Below the pieces are notes generated by a model. It ran no database searches. It was given only the letters and a program-made list of their open reading frames with translations, and was not told the origin of the DNA. This document shows, one piece after another, positions 33,212 to 41,614 of a stretch of 48,729 nucleotides of DNA. Positions within the stretch are counted from its first letter, which is position 1; every line of letters starts with the position of its first letter. The DNA is from Alphaproteobacteria bacterium. GTDB taxonomy: Bacteria > Pseudomonadota > Alphaproteobacteria > SHVZ01. Position numbers and translations under genes: made by a program. The DNA lies in NCBI GenBank assembly GCA_016869285.1, contig VGEN01000012.1, positions 1 through 48,729 of the forward strand, read 5' to 3'.

Positions 33212-34141
33212 ATGACTGCAGCCAAGCCGCTCGTTGCCAAGACTGCCGACAATGACGACCAGCAGCCCTGGCAATGGCCCGAAGCGAAGTGGCGGGCGGT
33301 CTCCGGCAAGATCCGGCCGGGCCGGGCGCTCAGGCCGAAGGCATGGAAGGACGGAGCGCGGGTCGCCGTCGGCATCTCGTTCGACTCCGACCACGAATCG
33401 GGCGAGCTCCGCGACGGCGGCAAGTCGCTCGGCCGCATGTCCATGGGACAGTACGGCGCCCGCGCCGGCATCCCGCGCATCATGAAGCTGCTCGCAAAGC
33501 ATTCGGTCCCGGCCTCGTTCTTCACGCCGGCGGTCGTCGCCATGCTCTACCCGGACGAGCAGAAGCGCGCGGTCGACCTCGGCCACGAGGTCGGCATCCA
33601 TGGCTGGATCCACGAGCTCAACTCGGTGCTGCCGGGCGAGGTCGAGCGCGACCTGCTGTTCCGCTCCTGCGACACGCTGGAGAAGGTGACCGGCGTGCGC
33701 CCGGTCGGCATCCGCACGCCCTCCTGGGACTTCAGCCCCAACACGCTGCAGATCATCCGCGAGCTCGGCCTTCTCTACGACTCATCGCTGATGGCCGATG
33801 ACGATGCCTACGAGCTGAACGAGGACGGCAGGCCGACGGGCGTGGTCGAGCTGCCGCCCGAATGGATCCGCGACGACGCGGTCTATTTCAACATGCACCG
33901 CTTCACGGGCCTGCGTCCCTATACGCCGCCCTCGGCCGTGCTCGAGATCTTCACCAAGGAGTTCGACGTCGCCTATGAGGAAGGCGGCATGTACATCCTG
34001 ACCATGCACCCGCACATCATCGGCCATCGCTCGCGCCTGACGCTGCTGGATGAGCTGATCCAACACATGAAAACGAAGAAGGGTGCGTGGTTCGCTACCC
34101 ACGCAGACATCGCCAAATTCGCGAAGGAGAACGCGGCCTAG
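33212..34141 (+). CDS. Polysaccharide deacetylase (NodB domain), PgdA/PuuE-like subgroup
   Basis: A 309-residue carbohydrate esterase-4 protein. TGGAGG before the ATG at 33212 sets the start. The metal-binding triad can be placed at Asp58 or Asp60 (ISFDSDHES), His130 and His134 (GIHGWIHE). The arginine motif IRTPSWDFSPNTL and the late TMHPHIIGH complete the active site. The FDSDHES form and lack of a signal peptide fit the cytoplasmic subgroup related to Helicobacter PgdA and to imidase-like enzymes, so the substrate may not be a polymer. It is followed at once by the broken sugar methyltransferase gene. Confidence 0.87.
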   Translation: MTAAKPLVAKTADNDDQQPWQWPEAKWRAVSGKIRPGRALRPKAWKDGARVAVGISFDSDHESGELRDGGKSLGRMSMGQYGARAGIPRIMKLLAKHSVPASFFTPAVVAMLYPDEQKRAVDLGHEVGIHGWIHELNSVLPGEVERDLLFRSCDTLEKVTGVRPVGIRTPSWDFSPNTLQIIRELGLLYDSSLMADDDAYELNEDGRPTGVVELPPEWIRDDAVYFNMHRFTGLRPYTPPSAVLEIFTKEFDVAYEEGGMYILTMHPHIIGHRSRLTLLDELIQHMKTKKGAWFATHADIAKFAKENAA

Positions 34142-34155
34142 TCGAGGCGTTCGAC

Positions 34156-35334
34156 TTGCCCGAGACGCCCCGGATCGACGGCGAGCCCATCACCGTCGAC
34201 TTCTTCGGCGAGAGGGTGACCTTCCGCTATGCTGGCCACGTCACGCCGGCCGGCAATCGCCGGCTCTCTCCGGAAGACCAAGACAGGATCGGCCGCCTCG
34301 CCGATCGCATCGCCGAGCTGCGACGGCGGGCACGCTCGGACGAAGGGCTCGCCTCCCCGGTAGATCTGGGAGCAAAGAGCTGGGGCGAAACCTACTCGAC
34401 CGAGTGGCATCCGTTCTTCGACCCAGCGAAACGGCGCTTCGAATATCTCCGCCTCTATTGCCCTCCCTTTACCGGCTTCGACGCGCTCACCAATCAGATC
34501 CACGGCAATCCGCCCGAAGGCATACCTGAGGACGTCGACCGGCGTCTTCTTGGCCTGGCGAGCATCAGCCCGCAGATGGTGGACTTCGTGCTCGACCAAC
34601 GGCAGCTGCCGGAGCAGATGCGCGTCCAGCTTCCGCTGGTATTCGGCGAATCCGGCGCCATCCTCGACGGTACGATCGCCAGCTATGATTCGTGGAGCCT
34701 GCAGAAGCAGCTGAACGGGCTCCAAGGGTCCGGCGTGCTCCGTCACCTCGCCGAAGCCGCTTCTCGCCGCGGCCAGGCGACGATCGCCGACATCGGGTCC
34801 GGATTCGGCGGCCTCGTCTATCAGCTCGTCCGCGCCATGGCGCCGGCCAGGGTTCGCGTGGTCGCCATCGACCTGCCGGAGTCGCTCGTCTTCGCCGCCG
34901 CCTACCTCAACGCGCTATGGGCCGATCGCCCGACATATCTCGCGACGCCCGAGGGATACCTCTCGACGACGAGCTGGCGCCCGGTGACGACCTTGCCCGA
35001 GGACTTCGCCGCGGTCTTCGTCGTCAACTATCTCGCGTCGAAGGTTCTGCGCGAGCTGGCGCCTCTCGATCTCATCCTCAATTTCCGCTCGATGCAGGAG
35101 ATGTCCGACGCCCAGGTCGGGCATTACGGGCGCATCGCTCGGTAGACGCTCGGCGATGACGGCTTGCTCTACGAGCAGAACGACAGGACGCGCCCCGAAG
35201 ACCGCGACGTGAAGGGAATTCTCGGGAGGATCATGCCCGTCGGGGGACCGGTGCCCGAAACCGTTCCGCCGCATCGCGGGATGGGCCAGGCGAGCCTCTG
35301 GTCGAACGGGTCGAAAGCATCGCGCCCTAGCTGA
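34156..35334 (+). pseudogene. Putative sugar O-methyltransferase, interrupted by an in-frame TAG
   Basis: The frame reads as a TIGR04371-like sugar O-methyltransferase: ASYDSWSLQKQLNGLQGSGVL (split), motif I ADIGSGFGGLVYQL and motif post-I VVAIDLPESL. A TAG at 35143-35145 follows GHYGRIAR. The same frame then continues with TLGDDGLLYEQNDRTRPEDRD and stays open to TGA at 35332-35334. That continuation fits the normal methyltransferase C-terminus (a strand of the form DGLLYEQN), so a single base change probably created the stop. The start is uncertain: TTG at 34156 has CGAGG upstream, and GTG at 34087 lies inside the deacetylase gene. If translated, the protein would end about 63 residues early. 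Confidence 0.72.
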
Positions 35335-36481
35335 CGACCAGGGGCTCCAGGCTCGCCTTCGACAGGGGCTCGGCACCGCGTTCTCCGACGAGGCTGGTGC
35401 GGCCCAGCGTCATGGCGATCCCGTGATCCGAGTCCATCAGGATCATGTGGATGAAGAAGACCATGCCGGGCTCGGCGATCACCGGATTGCCGGTATAGAG
35501 CATCGGCCAGTCCATCCAGTTCGGCTGGAACAACGCGCCGAGGCTGTAGCCGCAGGCGTTCAGTCGATGCTCGCGGAGCCCGAGGCGATCGAAGACGCGG
35601 GCATGGGCATCGAAGACCTTGCCGATCGGCTCCCCGGGCTTGAGCGCCTCCTCGCAAGCCTGGAGCGCCTCGCGGCAGGCGGCATGCATCTCGACCTCTC
35701 GCGGCGGCGGCTTGCCGACGCGGACGGTGCGCATCAGGCAGGAGTGGTAGAGCCGGTAGGCGCCGGCGAACTCGAGCGTGAGCTGGTCCTGCGCGTCGAG
35801 CTTCCGCCGGCCGGTGAAGTAACGACAGAGCAGCGCGCCCGGCCCTGAGCCGATGATGAAGGGGTTGCCGGAATAGTCGCCGCCGCCCCTGAACACCGCG
35901 CCCTGCATCGCCGCCAGAATGTCGCCCTCATCGGCGCCCGGTCGGATCACCGTCATTCCAGCCTCGAGCGCGGCATCGGCGAGTTGGGCGGCCTTGCGGA
36001 CATAGGCGATCTCAGCCGGGCTCTTCCTGATCCGAAGCCGGCTCACCAGCTCCGACGCGTCTTCAAGGCGACAGAAGCCGTCGAGCGCATCCGAAAGCCG
36101 CCGGCCGTTGCGCGCGGTTAGCCCATAGGCCTCCCACTCGACGCCGAGCCTTTTCCCACGACAGCCGAGCTCACCCAGGATCGTCTTCAGCTCGGCCGCC
36201 GGCGAGGCGCCCTCGCGATCGACCCAGATACGGATGTTCTCGATCACCGAGGTGAGCTGCGCCTGCCTGAGATCGGGCGAACGCGTCAGCAGCATCAGGC
36301 GGCCGTCGACGCCGAGATAGAGGCACTGGAAGAAGACGAAGCCGAAAGTGTCGTAACCGGTCAGGTAGTACATGCTCTCCTGACGGAACATCAGGATCCC
36401 GTCGAGACCGGCCTTCTCCATCGCCGCGATCGTCCTGCGGCGCCGTTCCGCCAGCTCCTCGCGCGAAAAATGGAGCGCCAT
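35327..36481 (-). CDS. M24-fold hydrolase of the creatinase / ectoine hydrolase (DoeA) type
   Basis: A 384-residue two-domain pita-bread protein: an N-terminal creatinase_N domain (1-150; MEKAGLDGILMFRQESMYYLTGYDTFGF, split) and a C-terminal M24 domain. The metal ligands of true Xaa-Pro peptidases are not kept. The position of D-x-G reads LEFAGAYR, and that of the D-I-T-R-T motif reads HSCLMRT. This matches metal-free creatinase and ectoine hydrolase rather than aminopeptidases. GYSLGALFQPNWMDW and EPGMVFFIHMI are also DoeA-like. The substrate may be a small C-N compound; no ectoine genes are nearby. It is four bases after pgeF and converges with the broken methyltransferase. Confidence 0.8.
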   Translation of the reverse strand: MALHFSREELAERRRRTIAAMEKAGLDGILMFRQESMYYLTGYDTFGFVFFQCLYLGVDGRLMLLTRSPDLRQAQLTSVIENIRIWVDREGASPAAELKTILGELGCRGKRLGVEWEAYGLTARNGRRLSDALDGFCRLEDASELVSRLRIRKSPAEIAYVRKAAQLADAALEAGMTVIRPGADEGDILAAMQGAVFRGGGDYSGNPFIIGSGPGALLCRYFTGRRKLDAQDQLTLEFAGAYRLYHSCLMRTVRVGKPPPREVEMHAACREALQACEEALKPGEPIGKVFDAHARVFDRLGLREHRLNACGYSLGALFQPNWMDWPMLYTGNPVIAEPGMVFFIHMILMDSDHGIAMTLGRTSLVGERGAEPLSKASLEPLVVS

Positions 36482-36485
36482 CGCG

Positions 36486-37262
36486 TCAACCTTTCAATGC
36501 GATCGCCGAGATCTCGCAGCCGAACTTCTTCTCGCCGGCGAGGCAGGTCCGGCGGTAGCTGAAGAAGCGGTCGGCCTCAGCGCAGGTATCGCGGTCGAGG
36601 CGCTCGATCGATCGGAGCCCCAGCCGCGACAGCCGGTGCGCGACATAGCCCGCGAGGTCGAACATCCGCCGGCCCTCGCGCACGCCCGGGCGGAAGAAGC
36701 GCGCATTGCCGGGATCCTCGTCGAGGAAAGGCCCCGGGAACTCCGGGCCGACCTCGTAGCTCGCCTGGGCGATGCAGGGACCGATCACCGCCTCGATCCG
36801 CGACGGATCGGCGCCGAGCTTCATCATCGCCGCGACCGTCGCATCGGCGACGCCGAGCTTGGCGCCGCGCCAGCCCGCATGAGCGGCGCCGACGACGCCC
36901 GCCTGGGCGTCGGCGAAGAGAACCGGCGCGCAGTCGGCGGTAAGGATGCCGAGCATGATTCCCGGCTGACGCGTCACCATCGCATCGGCCTTCGGCCTGG
37001 CGTCCAATGCCCAGGGCGCATCGACCTCGACCACCTCGGCCGAGTGGACCTGAAAGGTGCTGACCAGGTTGCCCGAAACGATGCCGAGCGCGTCGGCCGC
37101 GCGGCGGCGATTCTCGGCGATGTCTTCCGCACGATCACCCGTGGTGATCGCACAGTTCAACGAATCGAAAGGCCCTTCGCTAACGCCGCCCTGACGGCCG
37201 AAGAAGCCGTGTGCGATGTCATGATGGCCGAGCGTCGCGGCGACGAGATGAGGCGTGGACAT
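36486..37262 (-). CDS. pgeF: PgeF/YfiH-type laccase-domain protein
   Basis: A 258-residue protein of the multicopper polyphenol oxidase-like family, reported as a purine nucleoside phosphorylase/deaminase in some members and as a peptidoglycan editing factor in E. coli. The zinc-site residues are seen in TFQVHSAEVV (His), LTADCAPVLFAD (Cys) and GAAHAGWRGAKLGV (His). It begins one base after the midA stop (TGATATG) and is part of the minus-strand run hldD-lgt-midA-pgeF-M24. Confidence 0.93.
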   Translation of the reverse strand: MSTPHLVAATLGHHDIAHGFFGRQGGVSEGPFDSLNCAITTGDRAEDIAENRRRAADALGIVSGNLVSTFQVHSAEVVEVDAPWALDARPKADAMVTRQPGIMLGILTADCAPVLFADAQAGVVGAAHAGWRGAKLGVADATVAAMMKLGADPSRIEAVIGPCIAQASYEVGPEFPGPFLDEDPGNARFFRPGVREGRRMFDLAGYVAHRLSRLGLRSIERLDRDTCAEADRFFSYRRTCLAGEKKFGCEISAIALKG

Positions 37263-37263
37263 A

Positions 37264-38319
37264 TCAGCTCTCGAAGCCGGCAGGCGCAGGCAAGTCGGGG
37301 TGGGCGATGACGATCACCTGGAACAAGGTGCCCATTTCATCGAGGTCGATCAAGCGGCCGAGCGCCGCGGCGACGCCAGCGTCGCGCGCCGACAGACGCT
37401 CCGCGCGCGGCCGGATTCCAAGCCGCTCGAGGAACGTCCCTTGGCCGATCGGACCATAGGTCGCAGCACCCGCGTGACGCGCAGCACGGATGAGCTCGCC
37501 GAAGTCGACATGCGAGGTGATGTCCGCGGTGCCGGGCTCGGCCAGCGGCGGCCAGGTCTTGTGCGCGCGGATCGCCTGGAAGGTGCCGCCCGCGCGGCTC
37601 TCCGGCGGTCCGTAGTCGATCAGGAGGGACGTGCCTTTTTGGGCCACGAGCCGCCGGGCCAGCATGTCGACCACCGCAATACGCACAGGCGAGACCTCGA
37701 CCGTGGTGCCGGGAAGCGAATCTTCGAGGCTCGGCGGCACCAAGCCTGATAGCGCCGTCGGTCCGAAGACATAGGCGAGCTCGTCGCCTTCGATGCCGAC
37801 CATGCGTTCATCCCAGCCGCGGCCGGCGCGAACGAGCTGGCGGATCGGCAGCGTGTCGAGGAACTCATTGGCGATGACGATCGCGGGCCCTCCCGACACC
37901 TCGGAGAGGTCCAGATGCCATACCGGATTCCACTGCCCGAGCGCCGCGCGCTGATGCTCCATCAGGCACTCGCCGATCTCGACCAGATGCAGCCTCAGCG
38001 CGCGGTGGAAACCCTCGACGCGCGCGGTGGCGCGGAGCGCATCGGCCATCAGCGTGCCGCGTCCGGGACCGAGCTCGACCAGGCGGATCGGATCGGGCTG
38101 CCCCATCTGCTGCCAGGAGATCGCCGCCCAGGCGCCGATCAGCTCGCCGAACATCTGCGAGACTTCGGGCGCTGTGACGAAGTCGCCCGATGCGCCGAGC
38201 GGATCGCGGCGGCGGTAGTAGCCCTCTTCGGGATCGGTCAGCGCGGCGACCATGTAGTCGGCAAGCGTGATCGGCCCGAAGGCGCGGATACGACGCTTCA
38301 GCCGCTCTTCGAGCGTCAC
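37264..38319 (-). CDS. MidA-type SAM-dependent methyltransferase (DUF185)
   Basis: A 351-residue protein of the MidA/NDUFAF7 family; in mitochondria the relative methylates an arginine of a complex I subunit. Motifs are DYMVAALTDPEEGYYRRRDPLGASGDFVTAPEVSQMFGELIG (split), the SAM loop VELGPGRGTLMAD and IANEFLDTLP. The start is GTG at 38319, which overlaps the lgt stop by four bases (GTGA); the ATG at 38379 lies inside lgt and is less likely. In bacteria this gene commonly sits between lgt and pgeF, as here. A complex I role is inference from the family. Confidence 0.92.
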   Translation of the reverse strand: MTLEERLKRRIRAFGPITLADYMVAALTDPEEGYYRRRDPLGASGDFVTAPEVSQMFGELIGAWAAISWQQMGQPDPIRLVELGPGRGTLMADALRATARVEGFHRALRLHLVEIGECLMEHQRAALGQWNPVWHLDLSEVSGGPAIVIANEFLDTLPIRQLVRAGRGWDERMVGIEGDELAYVFGPTALSGLVPPSLEDSLPGTTVEVSPVRIAVVDMLARRLVAQKGTSLLIDYGPPESRAGGTFQAIRAHKTWPPLAEPGTADITSHVDFGELIRAARHAGAATYGPIGQGTFLERLGIRPRAERLSARDAGVAAALGRLIDLDEMGTLFQVIVIAHPDLPAPAGFES

Positions 38320-39101
38320 GCGCGCTTCGCCCTCAGGACAAGGACGATGCCGGCGATCACCATCGGCACGGACAGCCACTGGCCCCAGGTCGTACCGAAG
38401 GAGAGGAAGCCGATGAAAAAGTCGGGTTCGCGGAAGACCTCGGAGACGATGCGCGCAACACCGTAGCCGGCCAGGAAAACGCCGCCGATCAGCCCGTGCC
38501 GGACGCGAAGCTCCGGCTTCCGCGCAAGCCAGGCCAGCAGGATAAAGAGAACGATGCCTTCCAGCGCCGCTTCGTAGAGCTGGCTCGGATGCCGTGGCTC
38601 CGGGCCATAGGCAGGGAACGCCATCGCCCAGGGAACATCGCTCGGTCGCCCGGCAAGCTCGCCGTTGACGAAGTTGGCGAGGCGTCCGAAGAAGAGACCG
38701 ATCGGCGTCGCAGCGGCGACCAGATCGCCGAGCGCGAGGCCCGGCATGTGGTGGCGGCGCGCATAAAGGTAGATCGCGATCAGCACGCCGATCATGCCCC
38801 CGTGATAGGACATGCCCCCCTGCCAGACCATAAGGATCTCCAGCGGGTTGGCGAGGTGGTATGCCGGCTTGTAGAACAGCACATAGCCGAGCCGGCCGCC
38901 GATGACGACGGCGAGCGTTGCCCAGGTCAGGAAGTCGTCAAAGGCATCGGGCGATACGGGACCGCCCTTCGCCGCCAGGTAGCGGCAATAGCGCCAGCCC
39001 AGCAACAGCCCCGCAATGTAGGCAAGCGCATACCAGCGGATCGCGAAGGGACCGATGGCGATCGCGACCGGATCGATGATCGGGAAGGCGATGGCGAGCA
39101 T
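38316..39101 (-). CDS. lgt: Prolipoprotein diacylglyceryl transferase
   Basis: A 261-residue membrane enzyme transferring diacylglycerol from phosphatidylglycerol to the lipobox cysteine of prolipoproteins. There are about seven membrane segments. The signature GRLANFVNGELAGRPSD contains the family's essential Arg, Asn and Glu, and GGMSYHGGMIG carries the essential His. The ATG at 39101 overlaps the hldD stop by one base (TGATG). The window itself encodes lipoproteins that would need this enzyme. Confidence 0.97.
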   Translation of the reverse strand: MLAIAFPIIDPVAIAIGPFAIRWYALAYIAGLLLGWRYCRYLAAKGGPVSPDAFDDFLTWATLAVVIGGRLGYVLFYKPAYHLANPLEILMVWQGGMSYHGGMIGVLIAIYLYARRHHMPGLALGDLVAAATPIGLFFGRLANFVNGELAGRPSDVPWAMAFPAYGPEPRHPSQLYEAALEGIVLFILLAWLARKPELRVRHGLIGGVFLAGYGVARIVSEVFREPDFFIGFLSFGTTWGQWLSVPMVIAGIVLVLRAKRA

Positions 39102-40069
39102 CAGAGGTAAGGGTCCGGCTTGATCAGATAGTCCTGCACGTAGCGCCGCACCCCCTCCTCGAGCGAGGTGAAGGGGCGTGTGTAGCCGGCGCGGCGCAGC
39201 TTCTCCGGATTCGAGCGCGTGAAGTACTGATAGCGGTCGCGCATCGCCTCCGGCATGTCGACATAGGCGATCTTCGGTTCGCGGTTCGAGGCACGGAAGA
39301 CGGCCTTGGCGAGATCGTCGAAGCTGCGCGCCTCGCCGGTGCCGCAATTGAAAAGGCCGTCGGCATTGCCGCCGAGCCAGAGCGCGACATCGACGCAGTC
39401 GCCGACCCAGACGAAGTCGCGGAGCTGGCCACCGTCGGGGTGTTTCGGCTCGTAGGATCTAAACAGCCGCGCCGGCTCGCCGGCCTTGACCCGCTGATGG
39501 ATCTGCCAGGCGACCGAGAGCTGGCTGCCCTTGTGGTACTCGTTGGGGCCGTAGACGTTGAAGAATTTGAGGCCGACCCAGCGCGGCGGCTTCTCGCCCG
39601 AGGCCGCAAGCCGGATCGCGCGGCGGTCGAAGAGATGCTTCGACCAGCCATAGGCGTTCATCGGCCGAAGCTTCGCGAGCGCTGCCGGCTTCTCGTCATC
39701 CTCGAAGCCGGCGCTGCCGTCGCCATAGGTCGCTGCCGAGGAGGCGTAGACCAGCGGCACCTTGGCCTTGGTGCACCAGGCCCAGAGAGCGAGCGAGGCG
39801 GTGAAGTTCTGCGAGAGGATCAGGTCGGCATCGGTCTCGGTCGTCGTCGAGATCGCGCCCATATGGTAGATACCGTCGAGTCTGCGGCCGTCGAGCCAGT
39901 CCGTCAGGCGCTCGGGCGGAATCAGGTCGGCGAGCTCGCGTTTCGCGAGATTCCGCCACTTGTCGCCGCGACCCAGCCGGTCGCAGACAGCGATTTCGGC
40001 CCCCCGCGCCTCGAGCGCCGCGACCAGGTTCGAGCCGATGAAACCGGCGCCGCCGGTGACCAGGAACAT
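39101..40069 (-). CDS. hldD: ADP-L-glycero-D-manno-heptose-6-epimerase
   Basis: A 322-residue extended SDR epimerase for the heptose of the lipopolysaccharide core. The NADP loop is VTGGAGFIGSNL at residues 4-15. The catalytic Tyr and Lys are in NAYGWSKHLFD, after SSAATYGDGS. The substrate loop FFNVYGPNEYHKGSQLSV (split) and the ending YVQDYLIKPDPYL fit HldD. The start ATG at 40069 is set by the Rossmann motif. No ribosome site is visible, but a promoter-like pair ends seven bases upstream. It shows the organism has a Gram-negative envelope with heptose-containing LPS or a related glycan. Confidence 0.93.
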   Translation of the reverse strand: MFLVTGGAGFIGSNLVAALEARGAEIAVCDRLGRGDKWRNLAKRELADLIPPERLTDWLDGRRLDGIYHMGAISTTTETDADLILSQNFTASLALWAWCTKAKVPLVYASSAATYGDGSAGFEDDEKPAALAKLRPMNAYGWSKHLFDRRAIRLAASGEKPPRWVGLKFFNVYGPNEYHKGSQLSVAWQIHQRVKAGEPARLFRSYEPKHPDGGQLRDFVWVGDCVDVALWLGGNADGLFNCGTGEARSFDDLAKAVFRASNREPKIAYVDMPEAMRDRYQYFTRSNPEKLRRAGYTRPFTSLEEGVRRYVQDYLIKPDPYL

Positions 40070-40076
40070 GCGCGGC

Positions 40077-40105
40077 TTTATAGGCGTTGGGCTTGCGACC
40101 GACAA
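40077..40105 (-). promoter_or_regulatory. Probable hldD promoter with no leader
   Basis: On the minus strand TTGTCG (40105-40100) and TATAAA (40082-40077) are separated by 17 bases. Only seven bases (GCCGCGC) separate the -10 from the hldD ATG, so transcription should begin at or next to the start codon. Confidence 0.5.
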
Positions 40106-40141
40106 TGGAGCGCCGTCATAGTGGCGCTTGGGAGACCCGCC

Positions 40142-40414
40142 ATGCAGACAGATAACCGCCTTCTCGACGACCTCGCGAAACTCGCGACCAACGCCGTCGG
40201 TGCCGCCGCGGCCATGCGCCAGGAGGTCGAGGCGCGCTTCAAGGCGCAGCTTGAGCGCCTGCTGATCGACATGAACCTGGTTGCGCGCGATGAGCACGAA
40301 GCGGTCAAGGAGATGGCGGCGAAGGCTCGGGCCGAGCAGGAAGCGCTGACGGAGCGCGTCGCCCGGCTCGAAGCCGAGCTCGCGGCGCTCAGGGGCGGAT
40401 CAAAGTCGGCGTAG
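40142..40414 (+). CDS. ubiK: UbiK-like accessory factor (BMFP domain)
   Basis: A 90-residue coiled-coil protein (MQTDNRLLDDLAKLATNAVG, then MRQEVEARFKAQLERLL, ending ARLEAELAALRGG) matching the BMFP/UbiK family, which helps ubiquinone synthesis complexes and trimerises through its coiled coil. GGGAG lies before the ATG at 40142. It is divergent from hldD across 72 bases, and a weak promoter (TTGCGA at 40093, TCATAG at 40116, 17-base spacing) can be drawn. Its last 15 bases overlap the convergent transporter gene. Confidence 0.85.
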   Translation: MQTDNRLLDDLAKLATNAVGAAAAMRQEVEARFKAQLERLLIDMNLVARDEHEAVKEMAAKARAEQEALTERVARLEAELAALRGGSKSA

Positions 40415-41614
40415 ATCGCGCGACAGCCACCAGGGTGCGAGCGCGACCGCGATCGAGACCCAGGCGACGATGAAGTTCGCCTGATAGCCGCCGAACTCGT
40501 CGTGCAGCACGCCGCCGAGCCAGGAGCCGAACGCGCTTCCCGTGCCCATGCCGATCAGCAGGAATCCCAGCACGCGCCCGAGCGCCGAGCCGGCATAGAG
40601 TCGCTGCGCCAAGGAGGCGATCAGGGGCCCGCGCGATCCCAGCGACAGGCCGAAGGTCAGGACATAGGGCACCAGAAGCCACGGGCTCGGCTGCACCGCC
40701 AAGAGCATGAGGATGCCAAGTCCGATCGCCGTCGAGAGGTAGCTCAAGGAAAGGCTCACACGCCGCCCGAGGCGGTCGGCAAGCCAGCCGAACAGCACCT
40801 GGCCGACCGAGGCGGCGAGGCCGGCGAAGCCGACGGCTGTCGCTGCCGTCAGCGGCACGAAACCGGCCTCGACCAGGTAGGCCACCATTTGCGGCTGAAT
40901 CACCGAGACCGCGGTCGAGGTGAGGAAGTAGACAAAGAACATCGCCCAGAGGACAGGTTCGCGTGAGGCACGTCGGAGCGTCCAACCGATCGCGGCGGGG
41001 CCGGGCCCGATCCCGTCGCGACCGGCCGCGATCCGCGACCAGGGCAGGAGCGCGAGCGGCAGCACCAGCAGCAGCACCGTGCCGGCGAGCGCGCCGAAGG
41101 CCGTGCGATAGCCATAGGTCTCGATCAGAATCTGCGCTGCCGGCGCGAACAGGAGCGTCCCAAGCCCGGTGGCACCGCCGATCGCACCAAGCACGGTGCC
41201 GACCCGATCGCGAAACCAGAGGCCGATCAGCGGTGTCTGCGCAACATTGCCGAGACAGGTCGAGGCAAAGCCCGCGCAGATGCCGAGCGCCAGATAGAAG
41301 TGCCAGAGTTCGGTCGCGTAGACCGAGCCGAGAAACGCCATCGCCATGGCGGTGACGCCGATCGCATAGAGGCGACGCGGCCCGACGCGATCCGAAAGAT
41401 AGCCGACGAAAGGCCCAGAGCAGCCGACCGCCAGCGCCGCGACGCCATAGATGCCGGTGATCTGTGCTCGATCCCAGCCGAAGGCTTCCTGCAGCGGCAG
41501 CAGGAACACGCTGAACGTCTCCGCCGTCCCGCGACCGACCAGCGCGAAGAGAAAGCAGGTGGAAAGAACCGCGCCGGGCAACCAGCGCGGGACCGTCGCC
41601 GACGCCTCCTTCAT
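40400..41614 (-). CDS. Major facilitator superfamily transporter
   Basis: A 404-residue protein with 12 predicted membrane segments. The conserved loop 2-3 motif is GYLSDRVGPRR, and its repeat in the second half is GWLADRLGRRVS. The start ATG at 41614 overlaps the stop of the MaoC-like gene (ATGA), so it is the last gene of the acyl-CoA cluster. It resembles oxalate/formate- and monocarboxylate-type carriers and may import the acid degraded by that cluster (inference). Confidence 0.92.
   Translation of the reverse strand: MKEASATVPRWLPGAVLSTCFLFALVGRGTAETFSVFLLPLQEAFGWDRAQITGIYGVAALAVGCSGPFVGYLSDRVGPRRLYAIGVTAMAMAFLGSVYATELWHFYLALGICAGFASTCLGNVAQTPLIGLWFRDRVGTVLGAIGGATGLGTLLFAPAAQILIETYGYRTAFGALAGTVLLLVLPLALLPWSRIAAGRDGIGPGPAAIGWTLRRASREPVLWAMFFVYFLTSTAVSVIQPQMVAYLVEAGFVPLTAATAVGFAGLAASVGQVLFGWLADRLGRRVSLSLSYLSTAIGLGILMLLAVQPSPWLLVPYVLTFGLSLGSRGPLIASLAQRLYAGSALGRVLGFLLIGMGTGSAFGSWLGGVLHDEFGGYQANFIVAWVSIAVALAPWWLSRDLRRL

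Noticed and set aside
33127..33543. 139-codon N-terminal extension of the regulatory-domain methyltransferase
   Set aside because: It overlaps the divergent deacetylase gene antisense, while ATG 33126 has AGAGG at the right distance.
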